Shown in pieces: positions 38,126 through 47,707 of a stretch of 64,000 nucleotides of DNA; within the stretch, counting starts at the first letter, position 1; each line of letters begins with the position of its first letter. The notes below the pieces were generated by a model. The model saw only the letters and a program-made list of their open reading frames with translations, was not told the DNA's origin and ran no database searches. Made by a program: the position numbers and the translations under genes. Origin of the DNA: Aquamicrobium lusatiense (lineage in GTDB: Bacteria; Pseudomonadota; Alphaproteobacteria; Rhizobiales; Rhizobiaceae); the NCBI RefSeq assembly GCF_014201615.1, contig NZ_JACHEU010000001.1:2747631-2811630 (forward strand), written 5' to 3'.

Positions 38126-39877
38126 ATGACATCGCAGATGAAGAAATCCAGCATTCGGCCGTTTCCGTCGGAGATGGAATTCATACGCTACGCGCTCGAC
38201 AGCGCCGCCATCGTTGCCATCACCGATGTGCGCGGCACGATCACCTTCGCCAACAACAAGTTCTGCGAAATCTCAGGCTATGCGCGGAATGAACTGGTCG
38301 GCTCCAACCATCGCATGCTTCACTCCGGAATTCATGACAGGAAATTCTTCCGCCAGATGTACCGGCGCATCGCTGCTGGTCAGGTGTGGCAGGGCGAGAT
38401 CTGCAACCGGCGCAAGGACGGAACCCATTACTGGGTCGACACGACCATCGTGCCGCATGTGAATTCGGCCGGCAAGGTCGACAGCTACACCGCCATCCGC
38501 TTTGATATCACCGCGCGCCACAGCGCCGACGAGAAACTGCGCTACATCGTCAACATCGACGCGCTGACAGGCATCGCCAACCGGCGCCGCTTTCAGGAGT
38601 ATCTGGAGACGGTTATCGCCAATCACGTCGCCAGCTATGCCAACAAGGTCCATCTCGCTCTTCTCGACATCGATTCCTTCAAGGAAATCAACGATACCTT
38701 CGGCCACGACGTGGGAGACGAGCTTCTGCGCGTCGTCAGCGGCCGGCTTTGCGAACTGACCAGCGAAGACGTTTTCGTTGCGCGCCTCGGCGGCGACGAG
38801 TTCGGCATCGTCATGACCGGCCTTGACGACAGGCAGGTGCATGAGATCACCGGCAAGGTGCTGTCCTGCCTGCGCCAGCCCGTCAATCTTGGCCCCGTGG
38901 TTCGGCGCTGCTCGGCCAGCATCGGCATTGCGACCTTCCCGGATCAGGCCGGTTCGCTCGACGAACTGTTCAAGGCAAGCGACCTCTCGCTTTATCGGGC
39001 AAAGGAACTGGGCCGCGACCGTGTCCAGTTCTTCGTGCCGCGTTTGCGCGAGGTGGCCCTGCGCAAAAGCGAGCTGATCCACGCATTCGAGACCGGCCTC
39101 GCGCAAGGCCAGTTCCGGCTGTTCTATCAGCCCATCATCGCAACCAATCAACTGCTCGACCCGGCACTGGAAGGGCTTTTGCGCTGGGAACATCCGCAGC
39201 ACGGCCATCTGGCGCCGGGTGCATTCCTGTCTGAAATGAACGATCCCGGCCTTATGGCCGCTCTCGGCATGTTCGTTCTGGAGCAGGTCTTCGCCGACAT
39301 GCAGAAAATGCAGGAAATGTCCCTGCCGCTCCGCCGGGTGGCCATCAATGTGACCAATGCCGACTTCCGCTCCGATGCATTCGTCGACCGCTTTTTCGAG
39401 CTTGTCGAAGAGACGGGCCTGCCACCGCAAAAATTCTGCATCGAGGTCACCGAAGGTGTCTTTCTCGGACGCGACTTCCAACAGCTTGAGGGCCGCCTGC
39501 ATCGCCTCCATTCGGCGGGTGTCGAGATTGCCCTCGACGATTTCGGCACCGGCTTTGCCTCCCTGTCTCATCTGCGGCACATGCCGATCGACCGCGTGAA
39601 GATCGACCGCAGCTTCATATCGAATCTGGGCACGAGCAGCGCCGATCTCGCGATTGTTCGCGGTGTCATCGACATTGCGCATGGAATGGGCAAGGCAGTC
39701 ACGGCCGAAGGTGTCGAGACTGAACATCAGGTTCAAATCCTGACTCAACTGGGCTGCGACAGCCTGCAGGGATGGTATTTCGCCAAGGCCTGCAACCTGC
39801 TGCATCTGCCTTTCATGATGACCAGCCTGAAATCCTATGCGAGAGACCGCATGCAGCGCCACGCCGCCGCAAGCTGA
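38126..39877 (+). CDS. PAS-GGDEF-EAL cyclic-di-GMP signalling protein
   Basis: A cytoplasmic sensor that may make and/or degrade c-di-GMP. Numbered from the ATG at 38126: a PAS domain at about residues 22-130 (SAAIVAITDVRGTITFANNKF, ending TAIRFDITARH), a GGDEF domain at about 140-305 with an intact GGDEF at 222-226 and no obvious RxxD inhibitory site just before it, and an EAL domain at about 318-570. The EAL signature reads EGL (349-351): the catalytic Glu is kept and Ala is replaced by Gly. DDFGTG and the KIDRSF lysine are present. No transmembrane segment is seen. The start is uncertain (38126, 38138, or a TTG at 38066). Confidence 0.9.
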   Translation: MTSQMKKSSIRPFPSEMEFIRYALDSAAIVAITDVRGTITFANNKFCEISGYARNELVGSNHRMLHSGIHDRKFFRQMYRRIAAGQVWQGEICNRRKDGTHYWVDTTIVPHVNSAGKVDSYTAIRFDITARHSADEKLRYIVNIDALTGIANRRRFQEYLETVIANHVASYANKVHLALLDIDSFKEINDTFGHDVGDELLRVVSGRLCELTSEDVFVARLGGDEFGIVMTGLDDRQVHEITGKVLSCLRQPVNLGPVVRRCSASIGIATFPDQAGSLDELFKASDLSLYRAKELGRDRVQFFVPRLREVALRKSELIHAFETGLAQGQFRLFYQPIIATNQLLDPALEGLLRWEHPQHGHLAPGAFLSEMNDPGLMAALGMFVLEQVFADMQKMQEMSLPLRRVAINVTNADFRSDAFVDRFFELVEETGLPPQKFCIEVTEGVFLGRDFQQLEGRLHRLHSAGVEIALDDFGTGFASLSHLRHMPIDRVKIDRSFISNLGTSSADLAIVRGVIDIAHGMGKAVTAEGVETEHQVQILTQLGCDSLQGWYFAKACNLLHLPFMMTSLKSYARDRMQRHAAAS

Positions 39878-39879
39878 AG

Positions 39880-39899
39880 CCTGCCGCCCCATCGGCAGG
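39880..39899 (+). terminator. Stem-loop after the GGDEF-EAL gene
   Basis: Perfect 7-bp arms CCTGCCG and CGGCAGG around CCCCAT, two bases after the TGA. There is no T-run, so it may be a weak or Rho-assisted end or a 3' stabilising hairpin. Confidence 0.35.
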
Positions 39900-40705
39900 A
39901 AGATCCGAACGGGTCATGCTGGAAATACCCGCCCGATCGACGGAGCGCGCTTCTGGCACCATGGCCTGTGTTGTGGAAACATTCGGCAACGCTGCAGAGA
40001 GGGCATTCTGTCCTTCAGGACTGGACTGCACGCCAGCCCACTTCACGCATCGTGACAATCATGAAATAGTTTGGTAAACACGCCAAGTTTCATCGCTGTG
40101 AGTACCCGGTTAAATGGATCACCCCCTGAGTGGGGAGACTACCGATCGCGCTTCTACTGAAGCGACTAGGCAACCGCTCCGACAAGAAAATTCGCGCAGA
40201 TCAGAGACGATTGTCATCGTCTGCTGGATAGTTGGCGGCCTCGTCCTGATGTGGATTCTGATAGCTATCCTGACAGGCGCAAACGGCGCCTCATTGTTCA
40301 GGACATAGCGCAGGCTCCGAATCTCTGTAGCGAGCACACCTGCCTTCTCGTTTATCGACGTGATGGTGTTCGATCTCTCGCGCCGCCCGTCGGGCACCTC
40401 GTCCGTTTGGGCAAAGGCCCGAACGGCATCGCCCAAGCGGCGATTCCCATGCTCCGGTCGTCTAGTTGGATAGCCGCTGGCGATCCGAAGCATCGATGGG
40501 ACGAGGGATCCGGCATGCATGCCATTTTAAGTCATCAGACCGAACCCGGACGGGCACCTCAGACATAGAGCATATAGCGGAGATGTCCGGCCATTCGAGA
40601 GCATGGTGCGAGATGATCGGAGCCGGAACGACACAGGCGTAAAGTGCAAAAAATCAGGCCATCTGTAAAATGACCCCGGCGACATGTCCGCTAAATAATT
40701 GAAAA
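39900..40705. other. Gene-poor region next to the tRNA-Lys 3' end
   Basis: About 800 bp with no recognisable gene apart from one small candidate ORF at 40114-40308. Base composition and codon texture are less GC-skewed than in flanking genes. Short ORFs on both strands lack ribosome sites and known motifs. The right edge abuts the CCA end of tRNA-Lys, a classic integration position for mobile elements. I do not see an integrase or a repeated tRNA 3' fragment within the window, so an island remnant is only a possibility. Confidence 0.4.
40114..40308 (+). CDS. Possible small single-pass membrane protein
   Basis: A 64-residue ORF with a polar, charged N-terminus and one strong hydrophobic helix (about residues 33-53, IVIVCWIVGGLVLMWILIA). 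No good Shine-Dalgarno sequence precedes the ATG and I recognise no family. The hydrophobic segment is more regular than expected by chance, but the call is weak. Confidence 0.3.
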   Translation: MDHPLSGETTDRASTEATRQPLRQENSRRSETIVIVCWIVGGLVLMWILIAILTGANGASLFRT

Positions 40706-40781
<76 letters not shown>

Positions 40782-40882
40782 ACGGGCGTTGGGAAAACCA
40801 ACGTTGGCGGGCATATAGCTGCCGCCATGAGGCCTGTCTACCCCTGTCCTGATATTTCGCTGAGAAAACATTCGCACATGTG

Positions 40883-40916
40883 AAAAAAAGATCAGGCAGC
40901 TAAACGAAAAGCCGCC
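40883..40916 (-). terminator. Possible intrinsic terminator at the end of the PhzF-like gene
   Basis: Read on the minus strand, GGCGGC and GCTGCC (one G-U pair) form a stem around TTTTCGTTTA that includes the stop codon. It is followed after a few bases by seven T's (40889-40883). Confidence 0.4.
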
Positions 40917-41799
40917 CTTCAGCGGTTTTGACAGCGTAACCGCCAATACGGGCGGCCGCGAGCTGGCCCTTGCGAACCTCCAGTTCCAGACGGATTCGGG
41001 AGGGGCGTTCCATTTCCAGCCCCTGCTCTATCCACAAGGGCGACATGCCCTCGCCGGGACCGTCGAAATGCATGATCGTTCCGGCAAATGCGGCGGCGGC
41101 CGAACCCGTTGCCGGGTCTTCATAGGAAGGATTGCCGGCAACGAACATGCGCACATGGAAAGCACTGTCATGGCGGACCGTTTCGCGGCAATAGACATAC
41201 GCGCTGGCATAGGCGGTTTCACTCTTGAGGGGCGCAATCTCCGCCCAAAGCTGCGAATCGATACGGGCCTTCGCCGCCTCTTTCAGTCCGGCCACCGGCA
41301 CCATCACATAGGGAACGCCGGCGCTCCAGCAGGACAGGCGGTGATTCTCGAACCCCATCTCATGCGGCGCGAGGCCCAGCGCCGCCCCCACGGCTTCCGG
41401 CGTCATCGCAGCCTCGATTCGTTCGGGAAGTTTCGGCAGATCGAACTCGGCGAACTGGCCGTCATGCGAAACTGCGCATCTTACCGGGCCGATATTCTCT
41501 TCGAGAACGAAAATGCTGGCGCCCTCGCCGCTCTCCCTTGCCAGCGCGACCGCCGTGCCGACAGTCGGATGCCCGGCAAAGGGCATTTCATAATGGGGCG
41601 TGAAAATCCGGATTTTCGCCCGGTGCCGCGCCTGTTCGGCGGGCAGGACGAACACTGTCTCCGAGAGATTGAACTCGCGTGCAATGCGTAGCATCGCACG
41701 CTCGTCCAGCCCCTCGCAATCGAGCACGATCGCCAGCGGATTGCCGCCGAGGGCCTCTTCTGTAAACACATCATAGACCAGATATCTGCGAGCCTGCAT
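40900..41799 (-). CDS. PhzF family isomerase/epimerase-like protein
   Basis: A 299-residue member of the PhzF/diaminopimelate-epimerase-fold superfamily, from the ATG at 41799 (MQARRYLVYDVFTEEALGGNPLAIV); AGGAA lies about 9 nt upstream. Conserved features are the N-terminal GGNPLAIV, the glutamate in FNLSETVFVLP, FAGHPTVGTAVAL, and the C-terminal EDPATGSAAAAFAG that binds the substrate carboxylate. No phenazine genes are nearby, so this is one of the many PhzF-like proteins of unknown substrate. A longer frame to 41988 enters the divergent transporter gene and is rejected. Confidence 0.88.
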   Translation of the reverse strand: MQARRYLVYDVFTEEALGGNPLAIVLDCEGLDERAMLRIAREFNLSETVFVLPAEQARHRAKIRIFTPHYEMPFAGHPTVGTAVALARESGEGASIFVLEENIGPVRCAVSHDGQFAEFDLPKLPERIEAAMTPEAVGAALGLAPHEMGFENHRLSCWSAGVPYVMVPVAGLKEAAKARIDSQLWAEIAPLKSETAYASAYVYCRETVRHDSAFHVRMFVAGNPSYEDPATGSAAAAFAGTIMHFDGPGEGMSPLWIEQGLEMERPSRIRLELEVRKGQLAAARIGGYAVKTAEGRLFV

Positions 41800-41914
41800 T
41801 GCCGGATTTCCTGCGCCAGATGGCGAAACATGAGCGAAATTTAATTTGAATTTCAGGCTCTGACACCTGATGTGTGTTCGGTAAGGGACATTACTTCTAA
41901 TATAGGGGTCCGGC

Positions 41915-43213
41915 GTGGACCAGTTTGTCAATCCGCCCAGGGCGGAATCGGAAAACGCGATCGAGGCCAGTCTTGGTCTCACCGGCAAGGGTGCGGCAAA
42001 GCCGTCCCGCCGCCGGCTGGGCTATGTTGTGCTCGGCATCGCGGCGGTGGCAGCCGCCTTTGCCGGCTACAGCTATTTCTCCGCCTCCCCTGCCCGCATC
42101 GAATATGCAACCCAGCCGGCTGCCCGTTCCGACCTCGTGCTTGAGGTTTCGGCCACCGGCACCCTCCAACCCCTCACACAGGTCGATATTTCGAGCGAGC
42201 TTTCCGGCATCATCCGCTCCGTCGCGGTCGCCGAGAATCAGGAAGTGAAGCAGGGCGATGTTCTGGCAACGCTCGACACCTCCAAGCTCGAAGTGCAGAT
42301 CGACCGCGCCAAGGCATCCGCCAAGGCAGCCGAAGCGAAGGTGGATGACGCAGCCGTCACCCTGAAGGAAAGCGAACAGGCGCTGGTGAGGGCCGAGGCG
42401 CTGACCAGACGCGGTATGGCGACCGCGCAGGCGCTGGAAGCGGCAACCGCCACCCGCGACCGGGCAAAAGCCGCGCTCGACAGCGCAGAGGCCAACCTCG
42501 CCATCGCACAGGCCGATCTCAAGGCACAGCAGACCGATCTGGCAAAGAGCACCATCTATGCGCCGATCAGCGGTATTGTGCTGACCCGGTCGGTCGATCC
42601 GGGCCAGACCGTTGCCTCCTCGCTTCAGGCCCCGGTGCTGTTCGTGCTTGCCGCCGATCTGAAGAAGATGGAGCTCAAGGCCGCCATAGACGAGGCCGAC
42701 ATCGGCACGGTGAAAGCCGGCCAGCAGTCGCGCTTTTCGGTCGATGCCTTTCCCGAGCGCCGCTTCGACGCCACCATCCGCGACATTTCCTATGCCTCCG
42801 TCACCACGGACGGCGTCGTGACCTATGATGCCAGGCTGGAGGTCGAAAACGATGAACTCCTGCTGCGCCCGGGCATGACGGCCACCGTCACCGTGGTGAC
42901 GAGACATGCAAAGGACGCGCTCACCGTTCCCACCACCGCCTTCCGTTACCGGCCTTCCGCCCAGCAGAGTGGCAGCGACTGGAGCGCGCTTTCGATGCTC
43001 ACCGGCCGCATGCAGCCTCCGCGCGAACGTCGTGGACAGCAGCAGGGCCGCCAGCGCGAAGCCGACGGCAGCCGCACGCTCTATGTGCTGAAGAATGGCG
43101 AACCGCAACCGGTGCGCGTGCATGTCGGCTCGACCAATGGTGAACTGACGGAAATTCTGTCGGGCCTCTCCGAAGGCGATCTGGTGATTACCGGCCAGCA
43201 ACAGCGGGGCTAG
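41915..43213 (+). CDS. macA: MacA-like periplasmic adaptor (HlyD/membrane fusion protein)
   Basis: The membrane fusion protein of a tripartite ABC export pump. 432 residues from a GTG at 41915; AGGGG lies about 6 nt upstream. An N-terminal basic cytoplasmic segment is followed by one transmembrane helix (about 35-56), the lipoyl/barrel half QVDISSELSGIIRSVAVAEN, a long alpha-hairpin (about 125-210), the second lipoyl half STIYAPISGIVLTRSVDPG, and a beta-barrel domain. A Gln/Arg-rich insertion (RRGQQQGRQRE) lies near residue 375. The ATPase gene follows 4 nt after its stop. The substrate is unknown; macrolides, peptides and lipopeptides are typical for the family. Confidence 0.9.
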   Translation: MDQFVNPPRAESENAIEASLGLTGKGAAKPSRRRLGYVVLGIAAVAAAFAGYSYFSASPARIEYATQPAARSDLVLEVSATGTLQPLTQVDISSELSGIIRSVAVAENQEVKQGDVLATLDTSKLEVQIDRAKASAKAAEAKVDDAAVTLKESEQALVRAEALTRRGMATAQALEAATATRDRAKAALDSAEANLAIAQADLKAQQTDLAKSTIYAPISGIVLTRSVDPGQTVASSLQAPVLFVLAADLKKMELKAAIDEADIGTVKAGQQSRFSVDAFPERRFDATIRDISYASVTTDGVVTYDARLEVENDELLLRPGMTATVTVVTRHAKDALTVPTTAFRYRPSAQQSGSDWSALSMLTGRMQPPRERRGQQQGRQREADGSRTLYVLKNGEPQPVRVHVGSTNGELTEILSGLSEGDLVITGQQQRG

Positions 43214-43217
43214 CGCC

Positions 43218-43931
43218 ATGGCCGCCTCATCGCTCATCCATTTCGACAAGGTCTGGAAGACCTATGGCGAAGGCGAAGCGCGGGTCAACGCGCTCGCCGG
43301 CGTCGATCTCACCATCGAAAAAGGTGAGTTCGTGTCGATCATGGGCCCCTCCGGATCGGGCAAATCGACATCGATGAACATCATCGGCTGCCTCGATACG
43401 CCCTCTGAAGGCACCTACTCCTTCATGGACGTGGATGCCGGCAGGCTGGACCGTAACCGCCGCGCCCTGCTGCGCAGCCTCTATATCGGCTTCGTCTTTC
43501 AGGGCTACAATTTGCTGGCCCGTACCACGGCGGCTGAAAACGTCGAACTGCCGCTCATCTATCGCGGCGTTGCCGCCGCGGAAAGGCGCAGCCTCGCCAT
43601 GCAGGCGCTTGCACAGGTGGGTCTGGAAGGCCGCGAGCACCATACGCCCGCCGAGCTTTCGGGCGGCCAGCAGCAGCGTGTGGCCATTGCGCGCGCCATC
43701 GTCACCCGCCCCACCCTTCTGGTCGCCGACGAACCGACCGGCAATCTCGACACGGCGCGCAGCCACGAGATCATGGAACTGATGACACAGCTCAACTCGG
43801 ATCACGGCCTGACCATCGTCATGGTCACGCATGAAGCCGACATCGCCGCCTATGCCGGCCGCACCATCCACTTCCTCGACGGCAAGGTGGCGGCAGACCT
43901 GCGCAACACCGTGCGGAGGAAAGCGTCATGA
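43218..43931 (+). CDS. macB: MacB-like ABC transporter ATP-binding protein
   Basis: A LolD/MacB-type ATPase of 237 residues with Walker [10 protein letters not shown], the Q-loop in VFQGYNL, the signature LSGGQQQR, Walker [13 protein letters not shown] and the H-loop MVTHE. In E. coli MacB this domain is fused to the permease; here it is a separate protein overlapping the permease gene by ATGA. It energises the pump formed with the adjacent adaptor and FtsX-type permease. Confidence 0.93.
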   Translation: MAASSLIHFDKVWKTYGEGEARVNALAGVDLTIEKGEFVSIMGPSGSGKSTSMNIIGCLDTPSEGTYSFMDVDAGRLDRNRRALLRSLYIGFVFQGYNLLARTTAAENVELPLIYRGVAAAERRSLAMQALAQVGLEGREHHTPAELSGGQQQRVAIARAIVTRPTLLVADEPTGNLDTARSHEIMELMTQLNSDHGLTIVMVTHEADIAAYAGRTIHFLDGKVAADLRNTVRRKAS

Positions 43932-45151
43932 TCTGGGAGACCATCCGCCTAGCGCTCCGCTCGGTTCGCCGCAATGCGCTGCGCTCGTTCCTCACCCTGC
44001 TCGGCATCGTCATCGGCGTTGCCGCGGTCATCGCCATGCTCACCATCGGCTCGGGCACGACCGAGAAGGTCAAGGCCGACATCGCCCAGCTCGGCTCCAA
44101 TCTGCTGGTCGTCCATCCAGGCCGCCCCGCCGGTCCCGGCGGTCCGGGCGGCGGGACCGACTGGGGCCAGCGGCGCAAGCTGGGCTCCAAGGAGTTCGAC
44201 GCGCTGTCCACGCGCCTGACCGGCGCGCGCGCCATTTCCGCAGCCTCACAGAAGCAGGTGCGGGTCATCTACGGTACGGAAAGCCTCAGCGTTTCCGTGA
44301 CCGGCACCGACAGCGCCTTTCTCGATGCCCGCAACTGGACGCTGGCCTCCGGCCGCCCCTTTACCGAGCAGGAAACCCGCAATGGCGCGGGCGTGTGCCT
44401 GATTGGCGAAACGGTGCGCCAGCAGTTCTTCGGCGCGGGCGATCCTGACGGCGAACTGATCCGCGTGAACCGCTCCGCCTGCAAGGTCATCGGCCTCCTG
44501 GAGCCGAAGGGCTATACGGGATTCGGGCAGGATCAGGACAACGTGGTGCTGATGCCGCTGGTGGCCTTCCAGCGCCGCATCGCCGGCAACCGCAACATCG
44601 ACAACATCTATGTTTCAGCCGAAGATTCGGTGCAGACCAGCGAGTTGCAGACGCGCATCGAAAACATCTTGCGTGACGTGCGCCGCATTCCCCCCGATGG
44701 CGAGGACGATTTCGGCGTACGCGACATGACACAGATCGCCGACACCATGGCCAGCGCCAGCGCCACCATGACCGGCATGCTGGGCGCGGTTGCGGGCGTC
44801 AGCCTGCTGGTCGGCGGCATCGGCATCATGAACATCATGCTCGTGTCGGTGACGGAGCGAACGCGCGAGATCGGCATCAGGCTCGCCATCGGCGCGCAGG
44901 AAAAGCACATCCTCATCCAGTTTCTGGTCGAGGCGACGGTTCTGTCGCTGCTCGGCGGCATCATCGGAATCCTGATTGGTCTGTCACTGGCCGGCGGCGC
45001 GGCTTTCGCGCTATCGATCCCGTTTGCGCCAAGCGCTGCCGTGATCGTGCTGGCAGTGGGCTTTTCGGCACTGATCGGCATGGTGTTCGGCTTCTTCCCC
45101 GCCCTGCGCGGCGCCCGCCTCGACCCCATCGACGCGCTCAGGCACGAATGA
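43928..45151 (+). CDS. MacB-like ABC transporter permease (FtsX domain)
   Basis: 407 residues with the MacB topology: an N-terminal helix (ALRSFLTLLGIVIGVAAVIAML), a large periplasmic domain (about residues 45-275), then three C-terminal helices with the FtsX domain (GGIGIMNIMLVSVTERTREIGIRLAIGA). A Gly/Pro-rich insertion (HPGRPAGPGGPGGGTDWG) lies early in the periplasmic domain. It is the last gene of the operon and convergent with the NUDIX-like gene. Confidence 0.92.
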   Translation: MIWETIRLALRSVRRNALRSFLTLLGIVIGVAAVIAMLTIGSGTTEKVKADIAQLGSNLLVVHPGRPAGPGGPGGGTDWGQRRKLGSKEFDALSTRLTGARAISAASQKQVRVIYGTESLSVSVTGTDSAFLDARNWTLASGRPFTEQETRNGAGVCLIGETVRQQFFGAGDPDGELIRVNRSACKVIGLLEPKGYTGFGQDQDNVVLMPLVAFQRRIAGNRNIDNIYVSAEDSVQTSELQTRIENILRDVRRIPPDGEDDFGVRDMTQIADTMASASATMTGMLGAVAGVSLLVGGIGIMNIMLVSVTERTREIGIRLAIGAQEKHILIQFLVEATVLSLLGGIIGILIGLSLAGGAAFALSIPFAPSAAVIVLAVGFSALIGMVFGFFPALRGARLDPIDALRHE

Positions 45152-45170
45152 GGTCAGGCGAACCGAAAAC

Positions 45171-45884
45171 TCAGGCGCTGGCGAAATGCCAGCCGACGAG
45201 TGCCGGCATGTAGCTCATCATCCCCGCCGGATGCGTGGAAGCGTCACGGATGAGAACAGCCTCGCTGATTTCGGGCTCGGGATCGGCGGCGATATGGGCC
45301 TGAACCTGAGCGGCGATCTCATCGGCTGACTGTGAAAACCGGTAACGGCGGAAAATCACCACGCCGCCCGGCGTCGAGATCAGATGATGACGCGCTTCGG
45401 GCACGGCGGCATCGAGGTCGAGCCCGGTTTCTTCCATGACCTCGCGGGCCATGTTGCGATGCATATCGACCTGGCCGTCAACAAAATCGATGGGCTCGAA
45501 CGAGCCGGCCGCGAAATAGACCTTGCCGGCATTCAGCGTATGCGGCGCCATGCGGATCGCCACCAGCGCGCCGTCGCCGGATACCGGCATGGCGTGCGCG
45601 AAGGCATGATGCGCGCCGGGCGTCTGCGGATGGCGGCGCCAGTGCAGGAAGGTCGAATAGCGCACTTCATGACAGACGCCCGCCAGCACCCCGCGGTCAT
45701 AGGTCAGCGACGACAGCAGAACCATCGTTCCGTCGAACAGGGCGGGATTGCCAGCCTGATGCTCCAGCCAGCCGGCCGCGATCGCCTCGGCATTGTCACG
45801 CTCGAACGGGTGCGGCGCGGGGTCCAGTCGCACGTCGATGCTGTCGACAGGCAGGATCACGTTCGCAGGCAGGTTGAAGCTCAC
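45171..45884 (-). CDS. NUDIX-like hydrolase
   Basis: 237 residues. The core of a Nudix box, REVMEETGL, is intact at about residues 147-155, preceded by the VYFAAGSFEPIDFVDGQ segment. The upstream Gly and Glu of the canonical GX5EX7REUXEEXGU pattern are not at their usual spacing, so the box is degenerate. The substrate (nucleoside diphosphate derivative or other) is unknown. It lies 7 nt downstream of the phosphatase-fold gene, so the two are probably co-transcribed. Confidence 0.78.
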   Translation of the reverse strand: MSFNLPANVILPVDSIDVRLDPAPHPFERDNAEAIAAGWLEHQAGNPALFDGTMVLLSSLTYDRGVLAGVCHEVRYSTFLHWRRHPQTPGAHHAFAHAMPVSGDGALVAIRMAPHTLNAGKVYFAAGSFEPIDFVDGQVDMHRNMAREVMEETGLDLDAAVPEARHHLISTPGGVVIFRRYRFSQSADEIAAQVQAHIAADPEPEISEAVLIRDASTHPAGMMSYMPALVGWHFASA

Positions 45885-45891
45885 CGCCGCC

Positions 45892-47007
45892 TCACACGAT
45901 GTCCAGCGTCACTGCCACCGGGCAGTGATCGGAAGCCTTGGGCCGGTCCCAGCCAACGCGCGGAAAATGGCTGACCTCCTGTCCCGATGGGAAAGGAGTG
46001 CGATATGGCTGGCCGTTACGGATGATATCCGGCACAGCGCCTGCATTTTCCTCCGCAAGCGAGCGCGACAAAAGGATGTAGTCGAGCTGGCAAAGATGCC
46101 GCTCCTGCGGTCCGCGCGTGTGATAGAGCGTCCAGCGATCCATCTCGGGACGGCGCTCGACGACATTCTCGCAAAACCCGTCGTGAAGAAGAGCATCGAG
46201 GCAGGAAACAGCCTCATCACGCACTTCGAAGCGATAGTCGGTGGGCCCGTCGCCTTCGATCACCACGCGCTGCCGGTAATCGTTCATGTCGCCGCAGATC
46301 GCCCAGCGCTTGTCTGTCGCGCGATCCCGGCCGAAACGCTGTTCGATGATGTGGCGAACGGCACGGGCTTCGGCAAAGCGGATCGGCATGGTTGCCTGCC
46401 GCCCGTCCATGCCGTTGCGCGGCGCTCCTCCCATGGATTTGAAATGGACCAGATAGAGCGTCAGCGGCTTGCCGCCGATTTTGAGGTCGATTTCAAGACA
46501 ATCGCGGCGGAAGATACGCTCGTGCGGCTCCTGACCCAGCGCTGCCAGTTCCGGCGTGTGCAGGCCAAGCTCGCCATAGGTGAGATGGGCATGGCTGGTC
46601 ATGCGCACGAACTCGATCGGCTGGCCGTGCGCGGTCTCGTCCCGCATCATCAGCGCGACATCGATGCCGCGCGAATCATTGCCGGACGTGGTGTACTTCT
46701 GGCGATATCCCTGCCCCACCATCTTGAAAAGATAGCCATATTCGAACGCCTTCAGCGCCTCGATATTGTCCACCTCCTGCATGCAGATGATGTCGGCGCG
46801 GGTCGCCGCGATGGCAAGGGCAGTAAGCTGGCGCGTATCATCCGAATGGGCGATGGCGCGCGCCTGTTCCAGTGCGCGGTATTCCGCCTCGCTCTTGATC
46901 TCGAACAGGGCCAGCGTCCTGTCCTGATTGAGCTGATTGCGGAAACCGGAGAAATCGAACCTGTTCATCAGGTTTTCGACATTGAAGGTGGCAAGGCGCA
47001 AAGACAT
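45892..47007 (-). CDS. Endonuclease/exonuclease/phosphatase family protein
   Basis: 371 residues with the DNase I-like EEP fold: LRLATFNVENLMNRFDF at the N-terminus, the metal-binding Glu in IICMQEVDN, a GIDVALMMRD strand, the catalytic GDMNDYRQR, and the C-terminal SDHCPVAVTL. The substrate could be nucleic acid or a phosphoester. No signal peptide is seen. I start at ATG 47007; the 21-nt extension is not conserved-looking. It is paired with the NUDIX-like gene. Confidence 0.87.
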   Translation of the reverse strand: MSLRLATFNVENLMNRFDFSGFRNQLNQDRTLALFEIKSEAEYRALEQARAIAHSDDTRQLTALAIAATRADIICMQEVDNIEALKAFEYGYLFKMVGQGYRQKYTTSGNDSRGIDVALMMRDETAHGQPIEFVRMTSHAHLTYGELGLHTPELAALGQEPHERIFRRDCLEIDLKIGGKPLTLYLVHFKSMGGAPRNGMDGRQATMPIRFAEARAVRHIIEQRFGRDRATDKRWAICGDMNDYRQRVVIEGDGPTDYRFEVRDEAVSCLDALLHDGFCENVVERRPEMDRWTLYHTRGPQERHLCQLDYILLSRSLAEENAGAVPDIIRNGQPYRTPFPSGQEVSHFPRVGWDRPKASDHCPVAVTLDIV

Positions 47008-47169
47008 GGCAGCGACAATTGCCTGCAAGTCGCCTCAAAGACAAGCACAGAAACATGGCCCTCACGGAACCCGCACCGTTCATCCTGCGTTCATTGACCA
47101 GTCGTCATGCTGCAGCCAATTGCCGGAACCGTCCGGCGCTGCAACTTGCTCTATCCTCGGGAGTGGCAC

Positions 47170-47682
47170 ATGAAAAAGCTTCTATCCTCTCCGCTCAGGG
47201 CCGGACTGACCGTACTGTGTCTCGCCGGCATGCTTTCCGTTCCGGCCATGGCCGGTCCGCCGCCTGCAAATGCACCCGCCGCACCTGCGGCAAGTGCTGC
47301 TCAGGACGTCACCAAAATTCGCGACGAACGCTGGCGCAGGCCTCCTCATCACGGAAACCGGCCATCCGGCAACTGGAACCGGCCGCAACGTCCGGGTGGT
47401 TCACACTGGCGACCGCCGCAGCATGGCGGCAACTGGCACCGTCCACGGCCGCCGCGGCACCATTACTACCGGCCTCATTACGGCGGGTCTGGCTTCTATC
47501 TCGGTCTCGGACTGGGTGCGCCAGCCTATCGCTACTACACCGAGCCACGGCGCTACTATCGGCCGTCCGGCAACGCGCATGTGCGCTGGTGCTATGATCG
47601 CTATCGCTCCTACCGGGCCTCGGACAACACCTTCCAGCCCTATAACGGGCCGCGCCGTCAGTGCCGGTCGCCCTACGGCTGA
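47170..47682 (+). CDS. BA14K family secreted protein
   Basis: 170 residues with a clear Sec signal peptide ([28 protein letters not shown], cleavage after AMA). A Pro/Ala spacer, a His/Arg/Pro/Asn/Trp-rich low-complexity region and the C-terminal BA14K motif [19 protein letters not shown] follow. BA14K proteins are immunoreactive, lectin-like envelope proteins first described in Brucella and common in Hyphomicrobiales. Two cysteines in the C-terminal motif could pair. It ends at a strong bidirectional terminator shared with ilvC. Confidence 0.88.
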   Translation: MKKLLSSPLRAGLTVLCLAGMLSVPAMAGPPPANAPAAPAASAAQDVTKIRDERWRRPPHHGNRPSGNWNRPQRPGGSHWRPPQHGGNWHRPRPPRHHYYRPHYGGSGFYLGLGLGAPAYRYYTEPRRYYRPSGNAHVRWCYDRYRSYRASDNTFQPYNGPRRQCRSPYG

Positions 47683-47707
47683 ACCTTTTCCCTGCCCGTA
47701 AATGGAA

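Noticed and set aside
40119..40520. Minus-strand ORF of 133 codons near tRNA-Lys
   Set aside because: No ribosome site, no family resemblance and a mixed composition; treated as part of the non-coding region.
40640..40705. Possible insertion-sequence end next to tRNA-Lys
   Set aside because: The string around GACCCCGGCGACATGTCCGC vaguely recalls IS termini, but no matching inverted end, transposase fragment or target duplication is visible.
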